Part shown: piece by piece, positions 51,689-59,845 of the stretch
Position numbering within the stretch: position 1 is the stretch's first letter
How the letters are laid out: every line of letters begins with the position of its first letter
DNA from: Modestobacter italicus
GTDB taxonomy: Bacteria; Actinomycetota; Actinomycetes; Mycobacteriales; Geodermatophilaceae
DNA: 64,000 nucleotides
Direction of reading: 5' to 3'
NCBI RefSeq assembly: GCF_000306785.1
Contig: NC_017955.1
Coordinates: forward strand, 1,860,001-1,924,000
The notes under the pieces: model-generated
The model's input: the letters and a program-made list of their open reading frames with translations, nothing else
What the model was told of the DNA's origin: nothing
The model's database searches: none
Made by a program: the position numbers and the translations under genes

Positions 51689-52342
51689 TCATGCTGCCGC
51701 GATGGCCTCGAGGTCCTGTGCGATCTCACCGGAGGTGTCGCCCGCGGAGAAGACGACGCGCGCCAGGTCGTCGTTGCCGAACAGGTAGAGGCTCGTGGCG
51801 TGCATCGTCCCGTCGTTCTCTGCCAGCGGCACGCCGGCCGCTGTCTGGGCCGCTTCGACCTCGGTCTGTGTGCCGGTCAGGCCGATGAAGCGGTTGGGCA
51901 GCCCTTCGTCGAACCGGGCCAGGTACTCGCCGAGGAAGTCCGCGGTGTCCCGAGCGGGATCGGTGGTCACGAACACGACCTGGGTGCGGGCGGCGACGTC
52001 GGCGGGGGTGGAGCGCAGTGCGATCGCGACGTCCGCCATGGTCGTGGGGCAGACGTCGGGGCAGTTGGCGTACCCGAAGAACAGCAGGGTCGGCTGGCCG
52101 GCGGTCCTCGCCGCGAAGTCGAACGCACTGCCCGTCTGGTCGGTCAGCGTGAACGCCGGTCGGGCCTTCGGTTCGGCGAGCTCCCGGCCGGCGTACGGGC
52201 CGTCGTCCGCGGAGGAGGACACCGAGGCGGGGTGCTCGTCGTGCGCCTGGGTGTCACCCCCACCGCACGCCACGAGTGGCACGGCCATCCCGGCGCACAC
52301 CAGTGTCGTGGCGATCCTGTGGGTGAGCGTCCGCCTGAGCAC
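51689..52342 (-). CDS. SCO1/SenC-family copper chaperone lipoprotein
   Basis: A 217-residue lipoprotein (lipobox LVAC, Cys26). The SCO motif FFGYANCPDVCP gives Cys94 and Cys98, and the distal His is in GTMHATSLYLF (about 182), so the copper site is complete. It delivers copper to cytochrome oxidase CuA or keeps its thiols reduced. GTG start; the sequence CTACTAAC lies directly before it, so the transcript may be nearly leaderless. CcdA, VKOR and DsbA genes precede it on the same strand. Confidence 0.9.
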   Translation of the reverse strand: MLRRTLTHRIATTLVCAGMAVPLVACGGGDTQAHDEHPASVSSSADDGPYAGRELAEPKARPAFTLTDQTGSAFDFAARTAGQPTLLFFGYANCPDVCPTTMADVAIALRSTPADVAARTQVVFVTTDPARDTADFLGEYLARFDEGLPNRFIGLTGTQTEVEAAQTAAGVPLAENDGTMHATSLYLFGNDDLARVVFSAGDTSGEIAQDLEAIAAA

Positions 52343-52350
52343 GTTAGTAG
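52332..52350 (-). promoter_or_regulatory. Weak BlaI/CopY-type dyad at the SCO start
   Basis: On the minus strand CTACTA is followed after 7 nt by a poor second arm lying in the first codons. The half-site is clear, the dyad is not. Confidence 0.25.
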
Positions 52351-52418
52351 TCTAGGTCGTCGTCGTGGCCGCGCCTGCCCGGCAGTCGGAGACGTGCGCC
52401 CTCAGTCCTGGGCAGTGC

Positions 52419-53249
52419 TCAGATCGATGTCGTACCGAGCCCGGTCGCCGCCAGCCAGGACCGCAGCCACACCATGATCCCCTCCCATGCGCCGGTGACC
52501 AGCAGCAGCCCGAGCGCCACCAGCAGCAGGCCGCCGATGCGCATCACCGTGCGGGCATGACGCCGGGCGAAGGCGGACAGGGAGAGTGCTCGGCGGGCTC
52601 CCAGGGCCACGAGCAGGAACGGAACACCCAGCCCGATGCAGTAGGCGAGGCCGAGCGCGGCGCCGCGTCCGGCAGATGCCTCGGTGTAGGCCAGGCTGTT
52701 CACGGCGGAGAGGGTCGGCCCGAGGCAGGGGGTCCAGCCCAGTCCGAACACGACGCCGAGCACGGGGGCGCCGGCGAGGCCGGCCGGTGGCCGTCGCGTG
52801 ATCCGGCGCTCACGCTGCAGCCAGGGCAGGGCACCGAGGAACGCCAGGCCCATCACGATGGTGATCACGCCCATGACCCGGGTGAGCAGCGGAGCCCACT
52901 CGAGCAGCAGGCGGCCGAGCCCGCCGAAGAGCGCTCCGAAGGACACGAAGACGGCCGTGAAGCCCAGGACGAACAGCAGTGCGCCGACGACCACGCGCCG
53001 GCGCTCGGCGGACTGCCTCCTGACGGCTGTCGCGACCGCACTGCTGGTGGCGGTGGGCTCGTTCTCCTGTGCATGCTGGCCGCCGGCGGCGCCGGTCAGA
53101 CCGGCGACGTAGGCGAGGTAGCCCGGCACGAGCGGCAGCACGCACGGCGAGGCGAAGCTGAGCAGGCCTGCGAGCGCTGCCACGGCGGCTGCCAGGAGGA
53201 GCGAGCCGTCGCTGACGATGTCGGCGAAGGTCTGCCCGAGGCCGCTCAT
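52419..53249 (-). CDS. ccdA: CcdA/DsbD-family thiol transporter
   Basis: A 276-residue protein with six or more membrane helices and the two membrane-embedded motifs SFASPCVLPLVPGY (first half) and GWTPCLGPTLS (second half), whose Cys pair carries reducing power outward from cytoplasmic thioredoxin. The likely partner is the TlpA-like lipoprotein at 40408. ATG start with GGAGGC. A short hydrophilic loop with basic residues separates the two halves. Confidence 0.9.
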   Translation of the reverse strand: MSGLGQTFADIVSDGSLLLAAAVAALAGLLSFASPCVLPLVPGYLAYVAGLTGAAGGQHAQENEPTATSSAVATAVRRQSAERRRVVVGALLFVLGFTAVFVSFGALFGGLGRLLLEWAPLLTRVMGVITIVMGLAFLGALPWLQRERRITRRPPAGLAGAPVLGVVFGLGWTPCLGPTLSAVNSLAYTEASAGRGAALGLAYCIGLGVPFLLVALGARRALSLSAFARRHARTVMRIGGLLLVALGLLLVTGAWEGIMVWLRSWLAATGLGTTSI

Positions 53250-53297
53250 GATGCCTCCGTCCGTTCTCGTGTCCCCGATCGGCGGCCGGTGTCCAGC

Positions 53298-53972
53298 TCA
53301 GCCAAGGAAGGTGCTCCAGTACAGCCAGAACTCCTCGAGCACGGCGACGGCGATGAGCAGGAACCAGGCGGTGAGGACCACGCCGTGGAACCGCTTCGCC
53401 GCTGCCACTGCGACGGCGAGGCGTCGGGGCAGTCGCGCCGCCACCCGGTCGAGGTTGTGCAGCGTGACGTACCAGCAGATCGGGATGGTCACTGCCCAGA
53501 CGGCCATGCAGTAGGGGCAGAGAGCGCCGATGCTGTACAGGCTGTTGACGATCAGCCAGTGCACGAACACGGCGCCGGCGGTGACGCCGACCTGGAGGCC
53601 ACCCCAGAACCACGGTGCCGCACGAGCGCCGGCCAGCAGCGCGGCCCCCACGCCGGCGACGACGGGGAAGCCGGCGACGCCCAGCAGCGGGTTCGGGAAG
53701 CCGAAGGCCTCCGCCTGGGCGCTCGCCATCACCGACCCGCAACTGAGCACGGGATTGAGGCTGCAGGTCGGCACGTAGGTGGGGTCGGCGAGCAGTGCAT
53801 ACTTCTCCACGGCCAGCACGAACGACGCCGCCAGGCCCACGAGACCGCCGATGAGCAACAGCCAGGCGAGGCCGCGATCGGACAGGCCACCCGAATGCGT
53901 GGTCCGGTCCGGGAGTTCCGGTCCGGTCGCGGCCGCCGGGTCGCGGGCGCGCTCAGCCAGCGAGGGCTGCAT
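53298..53972 (-). CDS. Vitamin K epoxide reductase-family protein
   Basis: A 224-residue, five-helix membrane protein. VKOR Cys are present: the loop pair Cys70/Cys78 (TCSLNPVLSCGS) and the active site CPYC (about 149-152). In bacteria VKOR reoxidises DsbA-type proteins by passing electrons to quinone. The gene overlaps the upstream DsbA gene by 20 nt, so the two should work as an oxidative-folding pair. Confidence 0.9.
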   Translation of the reverse strand: MQPSLAERARDPAAATGPELPDRTTHSGGLSDRGLAWLLLIGGLVGLAASFVLAVEKYALLADPTYVPTCSLNPVLSCGSVMASAQAEAFGFPNPLLGVAGFPVVAGVGAALLAGARAAPWFWGGLQVGVTAGAVFVHWLIVNSLYSIGALCPYCMAVWAVTIPICWYVTLHNLDRVAARLPRRLAVAVAAAKRFHGVVLTAWFLLIAVAVLEEFWLYWSTFLG

Positions 53973-54597
53973 CGAGCTGCTCGATGAACTCGTCGGTCGT
54001 GTCGACCGTCAGCTTCTCGCCGTTGAGGAAGAACGTCGGCGTGCCCTCCACGCCGAGCGCGATGCCGTCCTCGCGGTCGCGGAGCACCCGCTCCAGCGTG
54101 TCCGGGTCGTCCACGGCGGCGTCGAACGCGGCCATGTCCAGGCCCAGCTCCTCCGCGAGACCGCGGAAGACCGCCGCCTGCGAGTCCTGGCTCTCGCCCC
54201 ACTCGGACTGCGTCTCGTACATCCGGTCGTACATGTCCTCGAACCGGCCCTGCTCGGCGGCGGCCTCGACGGCGACGGCGGCGTTCTCGGCGTTCCGGTG
54301 CCCGGGCATCGGGAAGTACCGCGCGACGAAGGTGACCCGTCCGTCGTAGACCCGGCGGAGCTCTTCGACGAAGGGGTAGGCGGCCAGGCAGCTCTCGCAC
54401 TCGAAGTCCAGGAACTCGACCAGGGTGACCCGTCCGTCCTCCGCGGTGGACAGGCGGTGGCTGTCCTCCCGGACGACGGCGGCCTCCGCCGCAGCAGGCC
54501 CGTCGTCCCCGCCCTGGCTGCGTACGACGCCGAAGACCGCGAGCCCGACCACGAACACGGCGACCAGAGCGGCTGAGATCTTCAGGTTCGCGCTCAT
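53953..54597 (-). CDS. DsbA-like thioredoxin-fold oxidase
   Basis: A 214-residue membrane-anchored protein (helix about 8-26). The thioredoxin-fold core has LVEFLDFECESCLAAYPF with redox pair Cys67/Cys70, a helical insertion and cis-Pro GVEGTPTFFLNG. It would introduce disulfides into exported proteins, recharged by the VKOR encoded next. ATG with GAGGAG upstream. Its promoter region carries a BlaI/CopY-type dyad shared with the divergent PH-domain gene. Confidence 0.9.
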   Translation of the reverse strand: MSANLKISAALVAVFVVGLAVFGVVRSQGGDDGPAAAEAAVVREDSHRLSTAEDGRVTLVEFLDFECESCLAAYPFVEELRRVYDGRVTFVARYFPMPGHRNAENAAVAVEAAAEQGRFEDMYDRMYETQSEWGESQDSQAAVFRGLAEELGLDMAAFDAAVDDPDTLERVLRDREDGIALGVEGTPTFFLNGEKLTVDTTDEFIEQLDAALAG

Positions 54598-54647
54598 CTG
54601 GCTCCTCGGTGGATCGGCGGCAGGGCTGAGGAGACGGTGCGCCTCGC

Positions 54648-54666
54648 CTACTATCGTCTGTCGTAG
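54648..54666. promoter_or_regulatory. BlaI/CopY-type dyad in the DsbA/PH-domain divergent region
   Basis: CTACTA-N7-TCGTAG, nearly a perfect dyad, 51 nt before the DsbA gene and 121 nt before the divergent gene at 54787. The left arm with CGC in front repeats the site at 42478. Confidence 0.55.
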
Positions 54667-54786
54667 GAAACGCTACAGGGCACGGGTCGGTTGCTCGGCG
54701 TCAACCACGAGGTCGGGGGCGAGCGGTCACCGCCGCCGTTGACGCCGTTCCCCTTCCCGAGCTCGGGACGACACGACTGGAGAGCG

Positions 54787-55296
54787 ATGCAGGCCGACAA
54801 GACATCCGACGTCCCGAGGTCGGTGACGGTGTCTGCGGTGCCGAGGCGCCTGCGGGTGCTCGTCGCCGCGGCAGCACTCGGTCTGCTGGCCGCCACGACC
54901 GTGGTCGCCCTCCGGCTGCCGTCGTCGTCCGTCGGAGTCGTCGCCTTCGGGCCGGTGGACCAGGTGGCGATCTTCGGGCTGGGTCTCATCGCCGCCGGTG
55001 CGGTGCTGATCCTGGGCCGCCCCCGGGTCGACGCCGACGAGCACGGTGTCCGGGTGCGCAACATCGCGACCGGGGAGGACCTGCCCTGGGCCCGGGTCAA
55101 GGCCGTCCGCTTCGAGACCACGTCCTCCTGGGCGACCCTGCTCCTGCGCAACGGCGATGAACTCGCCGTGCTGGCCCTCCAAGCGGCCGACGGGGAGCGG
55201 ACCGTGGCGGCGGTCCGCGGGCTGCGCTCGCTGCTGGCCGCGCACCAGGCCGCGCACGCCGAGCCGCGCGAGGACCTGCTCTACCCGCCCGGCTGA
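54787..55296 (+). CDS. Membrane protein with PH-like domain
   Basis: A 169-residue protein: two membrane helices (about 25-45 and 58-78) then a soluble domain with [27 protein letters not shown], the layout of the bacterial PH-domain (bPH6) family common in actinomycetes. Function unknown. ATG at 54787 has GGAGAGC upstream. It is divergent from the DsbA-VKOR operon and precedes a MerR gene. Confidence 0.75.
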   Translation: MQADKTSDVPRSVTVSAVPRRLRVLVAAAALGLLAATTVVALRLPSSSVGVVAFGPVDQVAIFGLGLIAAGAVLILGRPRVDADEHGVRVRNIATGEDLPWARVKAVRFETTSSWATLLLRNGDELAVLALQAADGERTVAAVRGLRSLLAAHQAAHAEPREDLLYPPG

Positions 55297-55319
55297 CGGT
55301 CGCCGGGCCCGTCGCTGCC

Positions 55320-55350
55320 TTGACCTTCGAGTCGTGTCGAAGGTCTACGG
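55320..55350 (+). promoter_or_regulatory. MerR-type promoter with 22-bp dyad and 19-bp spacer
   Basis: A -35 TTGACC (55320-55325) and -10 CTACGG (55345-55350) are separated by 19 bp. The dyad ACCTTCGA-N6-TCGAAGGT (55323-55344) fills the spacer, the textbook layout for metal-responsive MerR operators. The regulated gene starts at 55360, so the transcript is almost leaderless. Confidence 0.75.
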
Positions 55351-55359
55351 TCCCGGGCC

Positions 55360-56085
55360 ATGGAGGGGATGCGCGTCTCGCAGTTGGCCGCGCTCAGCGG
55401 TGTGCCGGCCACGACGCTGCGCTTCTACGAGCAGGAGGGGCTGCTCCCGGCTGCCCGGACAGCGGCGGGGTACCGGTCCTACGGCCCGGCAGCTGTCGAC
55501 CGTCTGGCCTTCATCGGCACCGCCAAGCACCTCGGTCTCCCGTTGGCCGAGATCCGAGAGGTGCTGTCGGTGTGGGAGGGCGGCGCCTGCCGGGACGTCC
55601 GCGCCCAGTTGCGTCCTCGGTTGGCCGCTCGGCTGGCTCACGCCTCAGCCCGGCGTCGGGAGCTGGCGTGCTTCGAACGTCACCTGGGTGCTGCGCTCGC
55701 GCACCTCGACGCGCTCCCTGCCCGGAGCTCCGCGTGTGACAGCGGGTGTTCCTTCCTCGGTGACCCGACCGGTTCCGGCAGCGACGCCGCGGCCTCGGCC
55801 CCGCAACCGGCGCTGGCCTGCTCGCTCACCGGGTCCGCGCACGAAGCCCGCACCGATGCGTGGCGTCGGTTGCTCGCGACCTCGCCGCGCGGCGCTGTCG
55901 CCGGCGGCTACGCCGTCGACCTCCCCAGCGAGGCGGCGGAGGAGACCCTGGCGCTGGTCCGGGAGGAGCAGCGGTGCTGCCCCTTCCTCACCTTCCGGCT
56001 GCAGCTGGATGCCTCCGGTCTGCGACTCGAGGTCACGGCGCCGCCCGAGGGGCAGCAGTTGGTCGACCTCCTCGTCCTCCACTGA
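55360..56085 (+). CDS. MerR-family regulator with extra Cys-containing C-terminal domain
   Basis: A 241-residue protein, about 100 longer than usual. The MerR part (1-130) has [25 protein letters not shown], Cys in EGGACRDV and SACDSGCSF. The added domain (about 150-241) contains [21 protein letters not shown] and [13 protein letters not shown], a Cys-Cys pair in a compact alpha/beta unit seen as a stand-alone or fused domain near mercury and heavy-metal loci. Possibly a metal-buffering domain. The adjacent membrane protein gene is probably its target. Confidence 0.8.
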   Translation: MEGMRVSQLAALSGVPATTLRFYEQEGLLPAARTAAGYRSYGPAAVDRLAFIGTAKHLGLPLAEIREVLSVWEGGACRDVRAQLRPRLAARLAHASARRRELACFERHLGAALAHLDALPARSSACDSGCSFLGDPTGSGSDAAASAPQPALACSLTGSAHEARTDAWRRLLATSPRGAVAGGYAVDLPSEAAEETLALVREEQRCCPFLTFRLQLDASGLRLEVTAPPEGQQLVDLLVLH

Positions 56086-56119
56086 CCGGACCACCCCTCA
56101 CCGCAGAGAACGGATCTCC

Positions 56120-56455
56120 ATGCTCGTCGCGCGGTCCATCGGCCTGTTCGTCGTCGCCGCACTCTTCGAGATCGGTGGCGCATGGCTCGTCTGGCAGGGG
56201 GTGCGCGAACACCGCGGCTGGCTCTGGATCGGCATGGGCGTCATCGCCCTGGGCGTCTACGGGTTCGTCGCCACACTGCAGCCGGATGCCGAGTTCGGTC
56301 GCATCCTCGCTGCCTATGGCGGGGTGTTCGTCGCTGGTTCCCTGGCCTGGGGCATGGCCGCGGATGGATACCGCCCCGACCGGGCCGACGTGATCGGTGC
56401 CCTGATCTGCCTCGTCGGCGTCGCCGTCATCATGTACGTCCCACGGTCGGGCTGA
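56120..56455 (+). CDS. YnfA-family (UPF0060) small membrane protein
   Basis: A 111-residue, four-helix protein. Typical YnfA segments are [42 protein letters not shown] and [30 protein letters not shown]. It is related to small multidrug or cation exporters and is often found in metal or biocide islands. ATG at 56120, 34 nt after the MerR gene, suggesting co-expression. Confidence 0.88.
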   Translation: MLVARSIGLFVVAALFEIGGAWLVWQGVREHRGWLWIGMGVIALGVYGFVATLQPDAEFGRILAAYGGVFVAGSLAWGMAADGYRPDRADVIGALICLVGVAVIMYVPRSG

Positions 56456-56504
56456 CCCTGGCCACGGCCGTGACCCGTGGCCAGCGGGGCAGCGACTGCG
56501 CTGC

Positions 56505-56523
56505 CTACGAAGAAGTGTCGTAG
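56505..56523 (+). promoter_or_regulatory. BlaI/CopY-type dyad upstream of the YcnI-like gene
   Basis: CTACGA-N7-TCGTAG, a perfect 6+6 inverted repeat, 39 nt before the ATG at 56563. It is the best example of the island family. Confidence 0.6.
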
Positions 56524-56562
56524 ACCCGGAACCAGCTGGCTGCCGCTGACGACTGAGAGTCC

Positions 56563-57294
56563 ATGATGCGCTTCCACCCTCGCACCGTGCGCCGATCGAC
56601 GGTCATCCCCCTCACCGCAGCCGCGACCCTCCTGCTGACGGCCACCGCGGCCAGCGCCCACGTCGAGGCTGTTGCCGAGGCGGCCCAGGCCGGGGCCGGG
56701 CCTGTTGCCGTCGCCTTCACGGTCGAGGCGGAGTCGTCGACCGCCGGCATCACCGGGGTCAAGACGCAACTGCCGGCGGGCCTCGCCCCGTCGTCGGTGT
56801 CGCTGACCTCCGGGCCGGACGGGTGGGTCCTCTCACCCACCGCGGACGGTTATGAGGTCGCCGGCCCGGCGATCGCCACCGGTGTCGACGCCGAGTTCGG
56901 CATCACGATCACCCAGCTCCCGGCAGACACCGGCGCTGAGCTGCCCTTCAAGACGCTCGTCAGGTACTCCGACGGCTCCGAGAACGCCTGGATCGAACTG
57001 CCCACGTCGAGCAATCCCGATCCGGAGAACCCGGCCCCCGCGATCACCGTGGCGCCGGCAGCCGCCCCGGCGACGCCCGCCGCTCCGGCGACGCCCGACG
57101 CTCCCGCATCCGCCGTCCCCAGCTCGACTCCCGCCGCGACTCCGGGCGACTCGACGACCGCGGATCCCCAACCGGCCGCCTCCACGGATGACGAGTCGTC
57201 GTCCACCGGCCTCGTGATCGGTGCGATCCTGGTGATCGCGGCGCTCGCAGGCGTGACCCTGTGGCTGCGACGCCGACGGTCCGCCGGCTCCTGA
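56563..57294 (+). CDS. YcnI-like copper-binding protein (DUF1775)
   Basis: A 243-residue protein with a signal peptide ending SA before AHVEA; cleavage would leave His near the N-terminus, as needed for the copper site of YcnI. The conserved Trp is in SENAWIELP (about 145). A Pro/Ala/Thr linker and a C-terminal membrane anchor (about 213-233) with Arg-rich end follow. DUF1775 proteins bind Cu(II) outside the cell and often sit with CopC-CopD, as here. Confidence 0.87.
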   Translation: MMRFHPRTVRRSTVIPLTAAATLLLTATAASAHVEAVAEAAQAGAGPVAVAFTVEAESSTAGITGVKTQLPAGLAPSSVSLTSGPDGWVLSPTADGYEVAGPAIATGVDAEFGITITQLPADTGAELPFKTLVRYSDGSENAWIELPTSSNPDPENPAPAITVAPAAAPATPAAPATPDAPASAVPSSTPAATPGDSTTADPQPAASTDDESSSTGLVIGAILVIAALAGVTLWLRRRRSAGS

Positions 57295-57341
57295 TCGACC
57301 GCCTCACCGACCGCGACGTAGGACGAACCCGGGAGTTCCCC

Positions 57342-58004
57342 ATGGACGATCGGCGCGACGACGCTTGCTGGCCCGTCCGCGAGGCCATCTCCGCGCAGCT
57401 GGACGGAGAGGCGTCGGGACTGGCGGAGACCGTGATGGTGCGTCACCTCGCGGCCTGCCCGGGCTGCCGGCACTGGCAGGAGCAGGCGCAGCAGGTCACG
57501 CGCCGGACCCGGCTGACGGTCGCCGAGGCGATCCCCGACGTCACGTTCGCCGTCCTGACGGCCCTGCCGGACCCCGGCCCCGCGGCGGCCCGCCAGGTCC
57601 GGGTTCGGCTCGGCGATCTCGCCCTGCGACTGACGTTGCTGGCCGTGGGGGTCGGCCAGGCCGCGCTGGCAGTGCCGTCGTTGACCACCGGCACCGGGGT
57701 CATGAGCGCGCCGACGCACGTGGCTCACGAGACGGGTGCGTGGGGTCTGGCCGTGGCCGTGTCGTTCCTCGCAGTGGCGGCCGCGCCTCGGCTCGCGGCC
57801 GGAGCTCTCCCCTTCTTGGCTGCGTTCACGCTGCTGCTGACCGTCCTCACCGTGTCCGACCTGACTGCCGGGATGGTGCACGTCGAACGTGCCGCCGGCC
57901 ACCTGCTGGTGCTGGCAGGCGTCGCAGCGGTCAGCGTGCTGGCGTGGCAGGGCCGCTCTCCGGGCAGCTGGCGTCCGCTGCTGGCCGGGAGGTCGCGCGC
58001 ATGA
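57342..58004 (+). CDS. Zinc-finger (zf-HC2) membrane protein
   Basis: A 220-residue protein. The N-terminal anti-sigma-like zinc finger has CWPVREAISAQLDGEASG then HLAACPGC (H-x3-C-x2-C, about 38-45). Five or so membrane helices follow (about 85-205), with His residues facing the outside. It resembles anti-sigma factors, but no sigma gene is adjacent; instead its stop overlaps CopC-CopD (ATGA). Similar proteins occur beside YcnI and CopCD in actinobacteria, so a copper-related membrane role is likely. ATG at 57342 (GGGAG upstream) is preferred over 57261. Confidence 0.75.
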   Translation: MDDRRDDACWPVREAISAQLDGEASGLAETVMVRHLAACPGCRHWQEQAQQVTRRTRLTVAEAIPDVTFAVLTALPDPGPAAARQVRVRLGDLALRLTLLAVGVGQAALAVPSLTTGTGVMSAPTHVAHETGAWGLAVAVSFLAVAAAPRLAAGALPFLAAFTLLLTVLTVSDLTAGMVHVERAAGHLLVLAGVAAVSVLAWQGRSPGSWRPLLAGRSRA

Positions 58005-59776
58005 GGCGGGTGGTCACCACCGTCCTCGCCCTGGGCTTCATGGCCGTCATGGCCGTCCTCCTGGACGTCGCCACGGCCCCGCCCGCGTCCGCGCATGCGG
58101 CGCTGGCCACGACGACGCCCGGCGACGGTGCGCGTCTGACCGAGGCTCCGAACGAGGTCACGCTCGCCTTCACGGAGGAGGTGTCCCTCGACGCGGGCTA
58201 CGCCCGCGTGCTGGGCGCCGATGGAGCACGCGTGGACACCGGAACGCCCTCGGTGACCGGCGCGGAGGTCCGGATCCCTCTCGCGGCCGACCTCCCCGAG
58301 GCGAGCTACGTGGTGACCTACCGCGTGCTGTCCGCCGACTCGCACCCCATCGCAGGCGCCTACGCCTTCGTCGTCGGCCAAGGAGAGTTGGTGCCGGCGA
58401 CCGATGTCGACGTCGCGGGGCAGGGCGGTCGGTCCGTGGCCATCGCTCTCGTCGCGGCTCGGTGGCTGGGTTTCGCAGGCGTGGCGCTCGGCATCGGCAT
58501 CCCGGTGTTCCTCTCCGTCGGCTGGCAGGGCGGTTGGAGCGATCCGGCCATGCGCCGGCTCACCGTCATCGGGCTGCTCGGCGTTGTCGGCGCCGGGCTG
58601 AGCACCTTCGCGCTCCAGGGGGCGTACGCGGCCGGCAGAGGGCTGGGGTCGGTCGCGGACCCGGATCTGCTCTCGGCGACCGCGTCATCGACCTTCGGCC
58701 GGGTGGTGCAGGTACGGACGGCACTCGCCGCCCTCATGGCCGTGCTGGTGACGTCGGCCTGGCGCGGAGGGCGGTCGCCTCGCCGCGGCGTCGTCGCTGT
58801 CGGAGCGCTCGTAGCCGTGGGGATGGTGGTCACCTTCGCCGCCGTCGGGCACCCCGCGGCCGGGCCGGTTCCCTGGCTGGCTGTCACGGTCGCGTCGGTG
58901 CACGTCGCCGCGATGGCGGTCTGGGCGGGCGGGCTCGTCGGACTCCTCGCCGGCGCCCTCCGTTCAGACGTCCCGTACCTGGCTCAGGCGACGGCCGTGA
59001 CGAGGTTCTCCCGGGTCGCCATGGCCGCTGTGGTGGCGCTCATCGCCACAGGCGTCCTCCAGTCCGTTCGCGAGGTCGGGGCGCCGTCTGCGTTGGTGAG
59101 CACGGCCTACGGCTGGGTCCTGATCGGGAAGGTCGCGCTGGTCCTCGTCCTGCTCGCAGTGGCGGCCTCGTCGCGTGCCTGGGTGCTCCGTCACCACGGC
59201 CCGGTGCCCTCCCTCACCAAGGAGCTCGCGCTGGCAGCTGCGACCGTCGGGGTGCGGCCGCCGGCCGGCTCCGACCGGGCGCCTGCCGCACCGGATGACC
59301 GACTCCCGCCGTCCGCCGCGCAGCAGCGCGCCCTGCGCCGGTCCGTCCTCATCGAGGCGGCGCTGGTGGCGGTCGTCCTGGCGCTGTCCGCCGTCCTCGT
59401 CGGAACGCCACCCGCCAAGGCATCGGCCGCGCAGCCCGTCAGCGTCACGCTCCCGCTGCAGGACGCCGGCGGCTCGGCAGGGCTCGGACAGGTCCAGCTG
59501 GCCATCGCCCCGGCGACGACCGGCGTCAACACCCTGGACCTCTACCTCTTCGATGAGGCGGGACGACTCAGCCAGGCCCAGGACCTCCGGGTGTCGCTGA
59601 CCTCTGCGGCGCAGGAGATCGGCCCGCTGCCGGTGGACCTGCAGCCTGCTGGTCCCGGGCACTCGGTCAGCGAGGGGATGTCCATCCCCACGAGGGGGAC
59701 CTGGACGCTGACCGTCACGGTGCGACTCGACGAGTTCACCGCCACGACTGCGGCGACGGACTTCGAGGTGCGCTGA
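58001..59776 (+). CDS. CopC-CopD fusion copper-resistance/import protein
   Basis: A 591-residue protein. After a signal peptide the CopC domain starts AHAALATTTPGDGARLTEAPNEV, giving an N-terminal His ligand, and carries the second His in ADSHPIAGAY. From about residue 145 eight or so helices form the CopD domain, with His in FAAVGHPAAG and VHVAAMAVW. A C-terminal soluble domain (about 485-591) resembles YtkA/FixH-type beta domains. The fusion takes up or handles periplasmic copper. ATGA-coupled to the zinc-finger protein gene. Confidence 0.9.
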   Translation: MRRVVTTVLALGFMAVMAVLLDVATAPPASAHAALATTTPGDGARLTEAPNEVTLAFTEEVSLDAGYARVLGADGARVDTGTPSVTGAEVRIPLAADLPEASYVVTYRVLSADSHPIAGAYAFVVGQGELVPATDVDVAGQGGRSVAIALVAARWLGFAGVALGIGIPVFLSVGWQGGWSDPAMRRLTVIGLLGVVGAGLSTFALQGAYAAGRGLGSVADPDLLSATASSTFGRVVQVRTALAALMAVLVTSAWRGGRSPRRGVVAVGALVAVGMVVTFAAVGHPAAGPVPWLAVTVASVHVAAMAVWAGGLVGLLAGALRSDVPYLAQATAVTRFSRVAMAAVVALIATGVLQSVREVGAPSALVSTAYGWVLIGKVALVLVLLAVAASSRAWVLRHHGPVPSLTKELALAAATVGVRPPAGSDRAPAAPDDRLPPSAAQQRALRRSVLIEAALVAVVLALSAVLVGTPPAKASAAQPVSVTLPLQDAGGSAGLGQVQLAIAPATTGVNTLDLYLFDEAGRLSQAQDLRVSLTSAAQEIGPLPVDLQPAGPGHSVSEGMSIPTRGTWTLTVTVRLDEFTATTAATDFEVR

Positions 59777-59829
59777 GCCGTTGGTCGAGACGTGATGGGG
59801 AGGACGGCGGCACGCCCGCGGGCGCTATC

Positions 59830-59845
59830 ATCGCCGTATGGCGAT
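59830..59845. promoter_or_regulatory. Dyad overlapping the start codon of the second CmtR-like gene
   Basis: ATCGCC-GTAT-GGCGAT surrounds the ATG at 59838. As an operator it would block both initiation and, being at +1, a leaderless transcript. Confidence 0.4.

Noticed and set aside
52419..52445. Sequence CAGATCGATGTCGTA resembling part of the glnA1 attachment repeat
   Set aside because: Only scattered short matches to the 32-mer; it encodes the end of the CcdA protein. Not a third attachment site.
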